The notes under the pieces are model-generated. The model had not been told where the DNA came from. It ran no database searches and saw nothing but the letters and a program-made list of their open reading frames with translations. A stretch of 64,000 bases of DNA, taken from positions 47,799 through 111,798 of the forward strand of contig JAKUCV010007273.1 of NCBI GenBank assembly GCA_028386065.3, read 5' to 3'. This document shows positions 13,269 to 23,392 of this stretch, piece after piece. Origin of the DNA: Turnera subulata. Taxonomy: Eukaryota > Streptophyta > Magnoliopsida > Malpighiales > Passifloraceae. The translations under genes were made by a program, and so were the position numbers. The stretch's first letter is position 1, and each line of letters begins with the position of its first letter.

Positions 13269-13700
13269 GAGGAAACCAATTCTGGTGGGATGAGTAGTGC
13301 ATCCGAAACTGTTGTGTTTGGCAAATGTTGCTTCAATAATCAACAAATGACAAGTATAAAACTTCCATTCAAAGCTAAAATTTTGCTATGTTACCTTAAT
13401 AATCAATGGAGAGTTCCGGAAAAAGGTATGCTACCTTGCTGTAGTATAAAGATATCCACTCCTGATATCAGCACCAAACTGGCTTCAAATCTTCATGAAA
13501 ACATAGCTTCTTAAATCTAGAGCATGGGAACTTGCCTCGTTTAGGGAAAGGTTAAATGTTTTGAAATTAACTATAGCATTACTAGAAAGTTCACCAGCAA
13601 CCTTAACAAGAAAACACATATTTTTATTATCACATATGGAACTGATACACACAATCACAAGCTGGGGAGCACAAAGGAGGTCATGATGCCCATTCATAAC
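13269..13700. other. Space between convergent genes, nothing recognised
   Basis: Probably 3' flanks of the sugar transporter (plus) and the BURP gene (minus). The minus-strand ORF 13485-13760 has no recognisable motif. Confidence 0.4.
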
Positions 13701-13998
13701 CTCTCCCAGCAGAAATACATAAATTTTACATATCAGACAGACCATGGGTAAACATACCATGGAGATGGGCCATCGAGTGATGCCCCAAATCCTGACCTCT
13801 CTCAGCAGAAGTTATAATACTTAAATTTTACATATCAGACAGACCATGGGTAAACATACCATGGAGATGGGCCATCGAGTGATGCCCCAAATCCTGACCT
13901 CTCTTGGCAGAAGCTATAATACATAAATTTTACATATCAGACAGACCATGGGTAAACATACCATGGAGATGAGCCATCAAGTGATTTCCCAAATCCTT
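13701..13998. repeat. Three-copy tandem repeat, about 102-bp unit
   Basis: Units begin at about 13701, 13797 and 13899 (CTCTCYCAGCAGAA.., then ACAGACCATGGGTAAACATACC, ATGGAGATGGGCCATCGAGTGAT). Two spacings are 102 bp; the first copy lacks a few bases. The copy nearest 14000 contains the last codons and the stop (13930-13932) of the BURP gene, so the unit is an amplified piece of that gene's end and 3' UTR. Confidence 0.9.
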
Positions 13999-14079
13999 AG
14001 TCTGGAGCCAGACCAGTGCATCACTGGGAAGGAAGTGACACATTGGTGTTCCTGGCTTAATTTTCAGGAGCTGAAAGCC

Positions 14080-14283
14080 TGTTCTGTATAACATTTTATG
14101 GGAAAGTGAAATGGGAGGAGAAGAGGATGATCAAGGAGAAGAAATTTTCCAGAACGATGAAGAGCAGAGAAAAAATGGAGAGTAGCGTTATTCTGCTTCA
14201 TTACTTTCATTCACTGATACACTTTATTTATACACAGAAATTAGGTGGAATAGTGACTCCATCTTAATCAAGTTTTTATAACA
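14080..14283 (-). repeat. 3' LTR of copia copy 1 (204 bp)
   Basis: Begins TGTTCTGTATAACA and ends TTTTTATAACA on the plus strand. It matches 20320-20524 nearly base for base. The purine tract at 14284-14294 (complement) marks it as the 3' LTR. Confidence 0.92.
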
Positions 14284-14559
14284 CTCCCCCTTGGAGTCAC
14301 TGTGTATCGGGTAGAATACGCTAAGTAGAGAACTGCCTCATTAAAAACCTTACCAAGAAAACCCTTGTGGGATAAAAACTTGGTGACGGAAAAAAGAGTG
14401 CAGTGCATATTCTACTCCCCCTCATTTTGGCCTCTCATGATTTCTTGTTGTCGTTGCATGCCAATGATCCTCTTGTCAACTTCTGGTGATGTAGGCCTTG
14501 TCTGATCACTTTCGATACATCATTACTCCAACTGGACAATGTGGGTTGTTTTATCTTCG

Positions 14560-16720
14560 TAATTTGTTGTTGGAGCATCTATCTTGCCCTCTTGCCTTTT
14601 GTAGTCCCAATGATGCAACAATTTCATGTGTAAAGTAGTGGCAGATGTCCGGCTGTGCCTTTTGTGGATCAAGTGGGGGATCGGCATCTGCAAGAACCAA
14701 CTCTTCTTTCTTCGGGCTTACAGAATTAACATGACACCACATCTTTTATACCCCGAAGAAAAGAGCAAACTCATATCTTGCCAATAGGCTTAAGTCAAAA
14801 GCTTCAGGCTTTATTTTCTTAGCAATACATATTGCACTTCAACAGGATACTCCATGACCAATCTAATAGCACGGTATTTGGAAGCTTCTTCGGGATTTCC
14901 AATCATAAATAAGTTTATCCATACTCAAAATGATTTAAATTATGTAAAGATCAATTCAGTTCTATTTTGTAATTTCCCAGAAATTAGTTGCTTCAGGCAA
15001 CTTGGATCCTTCAGGGATCTTCATGTATATATCATGACTTATGAATCCATAATAATAGGCTGTAATAGCATTCACTAGATGCATTTCTAATACTTTTCAT
15101 ATACTGCCAGATTTATCAAAAATAATTGCATCCACCATAGGGGAGTATATCTCCTCATAATTAATACCTAGTCATTTGGGTAAAACTTTGTGCCACAAAC
15201 CGTGCTTTATATCTCACTACTTATTAATTTTCCGCACAAATTCCCATTTTATGACCAATTGAATTTTACACCTTCTGGTGTACGGACTATAGGTCCTGAA
15301 ATTTCTCGCTTCGAGCGAGTCCAACACAGCCTTTAATCATGTTTCTCTATTTTTTTTGGCCAATCATTCTGCGCCTACATTCGCCAATGTAGGTTCATGA
15401 TCCTCATTTTATTTAGCGCCTATATTATAAATAAAAATTGTATTCCGTCGACGGTTATTTCACGTCGGTTCCATCTTATTTCTGACACTGTGGTTGAGAT
15501 CTCATCATGCTCATTTATTTCAGGTACCTGAGTTACTTCTGGAACTTTATCAATTTGTGTCAGAAAACCTCTTCCGGAGGATTTTCCTCTGCTTGAGGAC
15601 TTTTAATTCAAACCTCTACCGGAGGCCTTATTTCCTTACTGGGGCCATCTTATCACTTTGCTCCTTTATTCTCTATCAAGAATTTCTTTTCTTTTGGAAC
15701 CGAGTATAATCTATGGATTCATTTGCATACTTACATTGTTCTTCAGGAACATCAATCTAAACAGGAGTATTTGCAGCTGGTATATGGTCACACTTAATTT
15801 AAATGTGTCTGGCAATTGCATATCAATTTTCCTGCAAATGAATCATCTTTTGAACTTCAGGTTCATACTAATTTATTCGAGGATCAAAAACTAGATATTG
15901 ATAAATCATTTCAATAATCTCTTGATCCAGCTGCTTATTCTCTCCCCCTGATGTTGGGTAAAACATCAATTAATAAGCAAAACTTGCTATAAATAAATCT
16001 CCAATCCTGTTATAGGTTTCAATTACTGCTGTAATTTATGGAGATTCATACCCAACGTAGATTCCCAATTTTCTTTAAAGGACCAATTTCACAACCCTGT
16101 GGTGGAGCATTATATACTGAATAACCAATGGTCCGAAGTTGGGAAATACTAAGTATGTGATCATTAATCAATTAAATGGGGGGGATCTTATAACATCATG
16201 TTGGCTTGATGCACTCAAGTGTTGCTGCATATAAAATACCATTTTCTCAAACAGTAATATTTCATCAATGGTCCTGCAATCAATTGTCAACGTTCTCCCA
16301 GATCTGTTTGGGTTTATTTCCAATGATATACATTATCCATTGAAGAAATATACCAGCATTATTTAGACATATAGTCTAGTAACATAAGTAGGGACATATA
16401 CCTGCAAGTGGCTTAATTATTAAATTAGTGCGCACAATGCCAACTTGTGTTACACAATAGACCATCTAGTCGATGCATCGTAAAAATTACCTAGATGGTT
16501 AACACCGTGGATTTATCAGTCCGCGTTTATGTCCCTGAACTATTCTCAAACTTGCTGGTGATACTAGGCCATTCTCATCTTAGGAAGGCTGTATAATAAA
16601 TTTCGCAGCAAACAAACACATGGAAATTTATTGATTGTAAAACTTCTGGTTTTTCAATGAATGATCTAATAAATTCCGTGCATCATTATTGACCCGGGAT
16701 GGCCCAACCGGTCATGCCAA
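14560..16720 (-). pseudogene. Decayed copia pol (integrase to RNase H) of copy 1
   Basis: Reading the minus strand from 16720, a GAG-pre-integrase box WHDRLGHPGSIMM is recognisable, followed by broken integrase and reverse transcriptase stretches with many stops. Near 14690-14640 an RNase H piece (LADADPPLDPQKAQPDIC) corresponds to the usual DAG..DPHKARSQTG. No catalytic centre is intact. Gag and protease were not recognised upstream; that space holds the antisense ORF and hairpin arrays. Confidence 0.75.
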
Positions 16721-16734
16721 ACAATAAGTCCATG

Positions 16735-17050
16735 TACCAACTTCAAGTTGGTGCCAGCTTCAGGCTGCTATTTATGTGCTAGCTTCAGGCTGCTATATAT
16801 ATGCCAGCTTCAGGCTGGATAAATTAGAAAAATTATTTACTAGCTTCTGGCTGGTGCATACTAGCTATAAATTACATATCTATCAACCAACTTCTAGTTG
16901 GTCTCAGCTTCAGGCTGTATAAACTTGTGTATTTAAACACCTAAAATTGCTAGCTTCAGGCTAGTACATATCAGCTTCTGGCTGGATATGGTTAGTTTAA
17001 TAACTTAAGTTGCTAGCTTCTGGTTGCAATATATGTGCCAATTTTAGGCT
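16735..17050. repeat. Hairpin array 1 (TTCNN loops) in copia copy 1
   Basis: About ten short hairpins with different stems and loops TTCAG, TTCAA, TTCTG or TTCTA on the plus strand, i.e. NNGAA on the element's sense strand. Examples: ACCAAC-TTCAA-GTTGGT, CCAGC-TTCAG-GCTGG, CTAGC-TTCAG-GCTAG, ACCAAC-TTCTA-GTTGGT. Paired arms change together. Confidence 0.9.
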
Positions 17051-17215
17051 TATATCTGCCACTCATGTCGGAAAAAAAAAATCAGAATTATTGAGCAAAC
17101 TTTTCCAAAAACAACTTTGGAGTTTTGTGAAACCGAAAAAATCTTCAGGATCTTTTCGGAGATAAGTGAAAGGGTCCACATTTGAAATGCTGACACCTGG
17201 CTGTCTAAGCTCAGG

Positions 17216-17224
17216 CTATAAAAG
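17216..17224 (+). promoter_or_regulatory. TATA box upstream of the antisense ORF, copia copy 1
   Basis: CTATAAAAG lies 66 bp before the ATG at 17282. A matching CTATAAAAAG lies at the equivalent place in copy 2 (25236-25245 complement), so the motif is shared by both copies. Confidence 0.7.
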
Positions 17225-17281
17225 AGGGCAGTATTATGTGGTGAAACATATAGATTCAGAAAACCACATAAAGATAAAAGA

Positions 17282-17965
17282 ATGCCTTCCCCAACAACTG
17301 TCTTCTTTGTTGAGGGTGCCTCTCTAGGAAGGAGGAACGTGCTAGCATATAGCATGGTTAGTGAACAACAAGAGGAGTTACCGAGTGAACTCGCAAGAAT
17401 TCCTTGTTTAGTTTTCGTTGATGAACTATACTCATCCAGGTTCTTTGTAACTCCTATGGAAGAAACCTTCTTCCTAGAGGACCAAGGCAATTTACGAGCT
17501 TCCTTTTATCGCTCGGCTAACTCTATTATGTTTTTCATATCTGATAGATTGCAGGAGTTTCAACTAGAGCCATCTTGTCAAATTCTGAATCAAAGTAGCT
17601 ATTATCAAGTTTCTATGATGGCTCGGAGTATCCCAAGGGTGTCAGGGTTATCGCCTACATGGCCCAAGGTACGACTTTTATTATGGAATTGCAGGGGAGT
17701 GGCCAGGCGGTCCCAAGATTTTGTGCGTACCTTAAGGGATCTGAAGAATCAGTACAAGCCAAACATGGTACTGATTACTGAAACCCTGTGGCAACCTGCA
17801 GAGAATCATGGAGTAATACCACTTCGTTTTCCTCCAGCAAATCGGTTTGAGCTGCCTGGAGATAACAACATGGGTGGTATGTGGTTCTCCTGGAACGACA
17901 GTGTTAGGGTCAACATCAAAAACGAGGCCCAGAGCTTTAGGGCCAATGTTGTACCCAACCGTTAA
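17282..17965 (+). CDS. Antisense ORF of copia copy 1: 227 aa, C-terminal half LINE endonuclease-like
   Basis: An intact ORF opposite to the element's pol. Residues 1-130 match no family I know. From about residue 131 it reads RLLLWNCRGVARRSQDF, then RTLRDLKNQYKPNMVLITET and, after a spacer, GGMWFSWNDSVRVNI. These match the opening of plant L1-type LINE endonuclease/exonuclease/phosphatase domains (WNCRG, KPD..L.ET, GG...WND). The domain stops after about 100 residues, so the later catalytic His/Asp motifs are absent and nuclease activity is unlikely. A copy about 88% identical, also without stops, exists at 24493-25176, although pol around both is full of stops. A TATA box precedes each. A captured fusion gene is my inference. 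Confidence 0.75.
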   Translation: MPSPTTVFFVEGASLGRRNVLAYSMVSEQQEELPSELARIPCLVFVDELYSSRFFVTPMEETFFLEDQGNLRASFYRSANSIMFFISDRLQEFQLEPSCQILNQSSYYQVSMMARSIPRVSGLSPTWPKVRLLLWNCRGVARRSQDFVRTLRDLKNQYKPNMVLITETLWQPAENHGVIPLRFPPANRFELPGDNNMGGMWFSWNDSVRVNIKNEAQSFRANVVPNR

Positions 17966-18227
17966 GTAATTTCATTTTGCTTTATGTATGAGAACAATTC
18001 CTCTATGTGGATGTTCTCAAGTAATGATCCCTTCTGTAATAATAATATGTATGTTTTCTTTTTGCCTTGCCATTGTAATAATCTTTGTGGTCATAATAAT
18101 TCCTTCCATATCCTTGGCAACAGGCACAATCATAACTAACTGTCTCATTCACTTCAGGGAATGGAGCAGAATCGATTTAATGGGATCCGTAACAATTTCT
18201 TTAATTACTGTAAACAAGAATATTTTG

Positions 18228-19017
18228 TACTCTTCAGGAGTCTATACTCTTTAGGAGCGTAAGCATATGATCTTCTGGATTATAGTTAAACTTGTGTTCT
18301 TCACAGTATAGGTAGTTAAACTTGTGTTCTTCACAGTATAGGTATGCAACAGTATTCACATACAGTTTTCCTCTCCCCCTTGAATGCTGTTGCATTTTTG
18401 GGTAGGTGAAATATTTCTCTTCAGGAGCACATTAAAATTCACGCTCTTCTGGTGTAGATTAATTTACTTTAATGTGAATAATTTTCGTTTATTAAGTACG
18501 GAATACATCATTGCATTGTCTTCAGGACAAATGCTGGGGTCATTATTCGAGAAACGACAATGCCATATAAAAAGAATTAAGCAGTAAAGATAAACATAAT
18601 ATAATAAATACAACAGAAATAATAAAACTTGATATAAAAATAAAATTAAACATTAAAATTAAATCAATATATGTCAACTTGCACCTTCAGGGTAAGCAAG
18701 AATAATATTTCAATATCATGGTCATTATCTCGACCAAACATGGTTTCATCAATATTACATTTGTCCTGCTGGGACACGCATTTCTTTAGGTGCGTACACT
18801 TGTAATTAAATTTCGTGAGAATAAACATCTTCTTGTGGTCATTCAATGTCCCATTTCTATTGGTCATATAAATATCCTTTTGGCAGTAGGACTTCCGGTC
18901 TTTGCTACAATTTTCTTTTATTGAGTCTTCTGGACTCCCTCATTTAGTCTTCCAGACTATTGTCATTTAAATGTACTTCAACATTTAATGCCCAAAACAA
19001 ATTTCTTCCGAAAATTT
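18228..19017. repeat. Hairpin array 2 (TTCNN loops) in copia copy 1
   Basis: Hairpins recur: ACTC-TTCAG-GAGT (about 18230), TTGTC-TTCAG-GACAA (18516-18530), ACC-TTCAG-GGT (about 18682), GAC-TTCCG-GTC (about 18890), GAGTC-TTCTG-GACTC (18923-18937), AGTC-TTCCA-GACT (about 18945) and AAATTTC-TTCCG plus a near-matching arm (about 19000). Several correspond position by position to hairpins in copy 2. No coding function recognised. Confidence 0.85.
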
Positions 19018-19071
19018 TGAGGGCCTCAAATTCAAATAACATAATTAAATAAATGAATGCTTAATAAATAA

Positions 19072-19290
19072 AAAGGGGCCTTCATTAATTACCCCAATTA
19101 AAATAAGTAACAGAAAAATAAAATTGATGGGCCTTGAACGAACCCAAGCAAAAACATAAATAAAATTAAAGACAAGAAAATTAAATGCTATGGGCCTTGT
19201 AATAGCCCAATCAAAACATAAAAATAGAAACGAGAAATATAATTACAGTGGGCCTTTTAATAGCCAATCGGAAATTAAAGAAAAATATAA
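19072..19290. repeat. Periodic GGGCC..GCCC motif region, copia copy 1
   Basis: GGGCC followed 10-15 bases later by a partly complementary arm (e.g. GGGCCTTGAACGAACCC, GGGCCTTGTAATAGCCC) recurs about every 60 bp between A-rich spacers. It corresponds to 23393-23635 of copy 2, read in the other direction. Confidence 0.7.
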
Positions 19291-19499
19291 AATATGCTTA
19301 CTCGATAAATCTTTCAGCAATAATATATATAATATATCATATTAGTATCCGGTTACTATTCCGGTATATATATTCTTTTTAATTTTGTTTTTCCCAAATA
19401 ATAATCATAATGTATATATATATTATGTATATGTATATATATATATATATATATTCAGATTCTTTTATCTCTTTTTCCTTTTTTTTTTTTAAACGGACT

Positions 19500-20215
19500 A
19501 GGCCTTAAATAGCACCAGCCCAGCCCAAATCCAGGAGCCCAGGCCCACGTGCAGGAGCAGACCCAGGCCAACCAAGGCTGCCAGGACCAGGCCCACGCAG
19601 GCCCAGATCAGCAGGCCCGCGCGCAGCCCAGCAGCCCACCAAGGCAGCCCAGGCCCGTGCCCATGAGACCAGACCCACGGGTCAGCCCGACCCGTCCATG
19701 GCACATCCGGGTCGGCAGCACCATGGCTGTTGCTGCTCACCTTGGTGAGGCGGCGGTGGTCGGCAACGAGGCGAGGGGAAGGCGAGCACGGAGACGGCAG
19801 CGAGGCGAGGGCGGTGCGAGGTGGTTGGCAGCAGGAGGAAGCGGCGTCGTGGCTGGTGGTGCTGCGGGTCGTCGGTCACGCGGGGAGGAAGAGGAGAAGC
19901 GGCGGCAGCAGGGGCACGCCGGAAGAGGAGGAGGCGGCGAGCGAGGCGGTGACGCGGGCGGCGGCGTCGCGGCGGGCCAAGCCTCGTCCGGTGGCTGCAG
20001 ACGTCGCGGGCTAAAAATGCAGACCCGTTTTGCCATGTCGGGTTGCCGGGTTTGCCGTCGGGTCTTCCCCTCCCGGCGGCGCGTCAGGCAGCGGAAACCG
20101 GCGGCGAAGCCTTCATTCGGTCGGCGACAGCATGAGGAGGGCGCTGGTGGCGGCGGTGAGGCGGTTGGTGGCGCGGATCGCATCCACGTGAACAGTGATC
20201 CGTTGGGGTGAAGAA
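19500..20215. other. GC-rich block inside copia copy 1
   Basis: An abrupt change from AT-rich flanks to CCAGGCCC-type and CGGCGGCGG-type sequence for about 700 bp, just inside the 5' LTR. Long ORFs run on both strands (plus 19549-20211, minus 19737-20303), but their composition (Pro/Ser/Arg/Gly runs) is what GC-rich DNA gives in any frame. The copy 2 leader has no counterpart. Possible captured gene 5' region; no function assigned. Confidence 0.6.
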
Positions 20216-20319
20216 AGGTGACAGAGTTTGTTCTTCCTTCTCTTTTTTTTTTCAATTTTTTTTTGCAAAAACGAATCTCGAAACTAAACTCGGATAGAGG
20301 CAAAGTCGTGCTGATAACG

Positions 20320-20524
20320 TATTGTGTATAACATTTTATGGGAAAGTGAAATGGGAGGAGAAGAGGATGATCAAGGAGAAGAAATTTTTCAGAACGATGA
20401 AGAGCAGAGAAAAGAATGGAGAGTAGCGTTATTCTGCTTCATTACTTTCATTCACTGATACACTTTATTTATACACAGAAATTAGGTGGAATAATGACTC
20501 CATCTTAATCACGTTTTTATAATA
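20320..20524 (-). repeat. 5' LTR of copia copy 1 (205 bp)
   Basis: Starts TATTGTGTATAACA and ends ATAATA on the plus strand, slightly degraded against the other LTR (TGTTCTG.., ..ATAACA). Immediately followed by target duplication AAGCC at 20525. Confidence 0.9.
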
Positions 20525-22325
20525 AAGCCCATGTAATCAGGGCTCCAACCTGATGTGTCTTTGTGGCAAATAGTCACTGCTTTAAGCTTGGTGCCGTCAG
20601 CTCCAATCAATGGAACTGTATAAACTTCTGTGCCACCAATTTCATGGCAATAATACACTGCATACGGATATCTCTCCTTGTGGCACACTATTAGCCTGTC
20701 ATCCCCAGTCCTTCTGACCCCAGCTAAAACAGTATACTCTTGCTTCTTTCCCTCAGGAGTTGAGATGACACGAATGTTGTTGGTTCCAAGCCTGGCAACA
20801 GTTTGATCAACTAGTGACTCCAAGGATGTAGCACAATATTTCACCTCTTTTACTCTCGGTGGGTTCTCGCAATCGCTGATGGTATCCTTCACTACCTCGG
20901 CATCTGCTGACTTGGGGTCAATTGCAAAACGAGCAAGAATTTCTGGTAGCTTGTCAGTTGAAAAGGGTGTGGACTCTGCAAGTTCGCGAGGTAAGAAACC
21001 AACCTTGTTTCCTGCATTGGTGAAAAGGAGCGTCATCTTTTTCCCCAGATGGATATCATTGTACAGTTAGAATATTGTTCTGCCTTGATATGCATTCTTT
21101 ACATTTTCTTCGGCTGCTGCTACATAACTCTGTTGGTGCATCACTACTTGCGATTCCTTTGGCTTTCCATAATGCTTAGTTGCATCATTCGTGATCTCCG
21201 GAAAGTCTTTGGCTACATTTTCTTTCTTATCATTCTGCAGATTCTCTAACTCCTTTGGTTTTTCATAAATGACAGTTGCATCTTTCAAATTCTTCCACAA
21301 GTCTGAGTACTCCTTTGGCTTTCCATAATACTTAGTTGCATCGTTTGTTATCTCCGAAAAGTCTTTGCCTATATTTTCTTTCTTATCATTCTGCAGATTC
21401 TCTAACTCCTTTGGCTTTCCATAAATGACAGTTGCATCTTTCAAATTCCTCCACAAGTCTGAGTACTCCTTTGGCTTTCCATAATACTTAGTTGCATCGT
21501 TCGTGATCTCCGAAAAGTCTGTGGCTATAATTTCTTTATTATCATTCTGCAGATTCTCCAACTCCTTTGGCTTTCCATAAATGACAGTTGCATCTTTCAA
21601 ATTCCTCCACAAGTCTGAGTACTCCTTTGGCTTTCCATAATACTTAGTTGCATCGTTCGTGATCTCCGAAAAGTCTGTGGCTAGAATTTCTTTCTCTTCA
21701 TTCTGCAGATTCTTCAAGTCCTTTGGCTTTCCATATATGACAGTTGCATCCTTCGAAACCTTCCACAAGTCTGTGGTTGGTGCAGAACCATCGTACTCGC
21801 GGTTCCTCTTCTGTGAATTCCTTGGCTTCCCGTAAATGACAGTAGCATCAGCTGGGAGGTTCATCTGGTGTGAATGTCTTGGGGTATTGCAGATTATAGT
21901 AGCATCCTTAGTATTCTCAGAGAAGTCTTCAATTTTGAACCAATTACTTTGGTGGAAAATATCTTGAAGAGCTTTTGGCAATGGACTGTTAGGCAAAACT
22001 GAATGCCAGTACTTTTCCTCATGTTCAGAAGCATTACTCCCTTTTAGCATAAGCTGCATTAATAGAGTGAACAAATTAAAATACTTTTAGCGTAGTTAAT
22101 CCCTAAACATAAAGATACTGAAAAGAACTAGGATACAATTACGGAAGAAATAAAATAACCATGGAATGCTATATATATATACACACGTACAGGGACTAGT
22201 AAAGCCAAGAAGAGAAGGGAATGAGATTCCATCAATGCTTTAGAACAGCAGGAAGAGCTAGCTAGCTACTGAACTTTGAGCTGTGAAGTTTGACGGGATG
22301 AAGAGAAAGCCTGATCGGATGCATG

Positions 22326-22334
22326 TATTTATAG
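22326..22334 (-). promoter_or_regulatory. TATA box of the BURP gene
   Basis: CTATAAATA on the minus strand, about 94 bp upstream of the ATG at 22232. A start site near 22300 would give a leader of about 65-70 nt. Confidence 0.6.
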
Positions 22335-22624
22335 GGAAATATGTGATAGCTAACATGGAAAATGAAGGGCCTAAAACGTTCGAAAGTAGCCTCCTGAAAA
22401 TATCTTAAATGTCCTAATACATTTGTGGATATCGTTTGTCCACGATCAAAGGAGGGGGTACATCAACACGGTAGCATTTGGAGTTTTTTTTTTTTTTAAG
22501 GGTTAGATATTAGAATAAGACTGTAGTAGTTATAGTGATCGGGCTCATCTCCTTAGCACTCTACTGTGTATACATCCTCAAATCCGAGCCGTAAAGGAAA
22601 AGTTCACTATCGCTAGATCTACAA

Positions 22625-23126
22625 TGTTATAAATAAATTATGCTGAATGTCATTAATAAATTATGCTGAATGTCATTGTTATCATTCAGTAAAACTCATT
22701 TTTATCATACCCGAATTTACTCCCGATAAATATTTTACTCATACACCAAACTTTTATTTGGAATTATCTCTTTGGCTAATTACCTTTTATAATTCCATTT
22801 GTCCTAATCCTAATATCATCTTCCTTTACCTAACATCCCTTTGATTTTATCCTTTCAAATTAATCATACTTATTTGTTTTTATCTTCTCATTTCCAACTA
22901 TAAATACCCCTTCATTCCTTCACTTTCATACACTTACAACCCACCATAAACTTCATTCTCTCCTCATTCCATATACTTCTCTTCCAATCTCCCTCCATCT
23001 AAATTTATTATTCTCTTCTACATATTATTATCAAAAGTGTATTATTATTACCAAAGTTGTATTATTACCTTGATCAAGTTTGTATTATTCCATCAAATAG
23101 TGAAAATCTCCCCCAATTTTATAACA
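22625..23126 (+). repeat. 5' LTR of copia copy 2 (502 bp)
   Basis: TG..CA ends, high identity to 28261-28748. It includes a TATAAATA motif (about 22900) and a C/T-rich stretch typical of a retroelement promoter and leader. Confidence 0.92.
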
Positions 23127-23392
23127 CGTTATCAGCACGAGTCTCTACTCTATTAAGGTATTTATTTCTAAAACTTTTCTTATTACTACTTTCATCCTTT
23201 CTATATATGTTATATATTCTTTATTATTATGGTATTATTATTGCTGAAAGATTTATCGAGTAAGCATATATATATATTATATTCTTTATTATTATGACAT
23301 TATTATTGCCGAAAGATTTATCGAGTAGGTGTATATTATATCTATTATTATGCTTGAATTTAATTTATGTTTATGTTTTTATTTAAATTACA

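Larger units (their letters stand above)
14080..20524 (-). mobile_element. Ty1/copia LTR retrotransposon, copy 1, inserted in the BURP gene
   Basis: LTRs at 14080-14283 and 20320-20524 are about 95% alike. The target duplication AAGCC lies at 14075-14079 and 20525-20529. The element reads on the minus strand: primer-site-like CGTTATCAGCACGA follows the LTR at 20319, and a polypurine tract CCAAGGGGGAG precedes the 3' LTR. Sense pol is decayed. The interior is homologous to copy 2 at 22625-28748, but the LTRs are unrelated to that copy's beyond the ends TGTT..AACA. Extra cargo: a promoter-equipped antisense ORF (17282-17965), hairpin arrays and a GC-rich block. Confidence 0.92.
13930..22232 (-). 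pseudogene. BURP-domain protein gene with 52-aa repeats, disrupted
   Basis: Exon 1 (22232-22191) encodes a signal-peptide-like start, MESHSLLFLALLVP. Exon 2 starts at 22053 with the BURP-family motif KYWHSVLPNSPLPKAL, then about 3.6 copies of a 52-aa repeat (21770-21140) holding ten DAT motifs, mostly DATVIYGKPKE and DATKYYGKPKE. A TAA at 21067-21069 stops the frame just before the BURP domain (IHLGKKMTLLFTNAG). The domain then reads to 20525, where a copia element lies; the frame resumes at 14079 (GFQLLKIKPGTPMCHFLP) and stops at 13930. Across the join the signature CH-X10-CH-X25-CH-X24-CH is complete, proving one gene. BURP proteins are secreted or cell-wall proteins; some are peptide cyclases carrying their own core peptides as repeats. 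The locus should not make full-length protein. Confidence 0.92.

Noticed and set aside
13701..13998. CRISPR-like direct repeats.
   Set aside because: The unit is 102 bp without unique spacers and overlaps the end of a plant gene; it is a tandem duplication in a eukaryotic genome.
16735..17050. Hairpin arrays read as a CRISPR array or as tRNA genes.
   Set aside because: Stems vary, there are no constant repeats with unique spacers, and no cloverleaf can be drawn. They lie inside retrotransposons.
19549..20303. Long ORFs on both strands of the GC-rich block as genes.
   Set aside because: Residue use is what GC-rich DNA yields in any frame (Pro/Arg/Gly/Ser), with no domain or motif. Recorded as a compositional block only.
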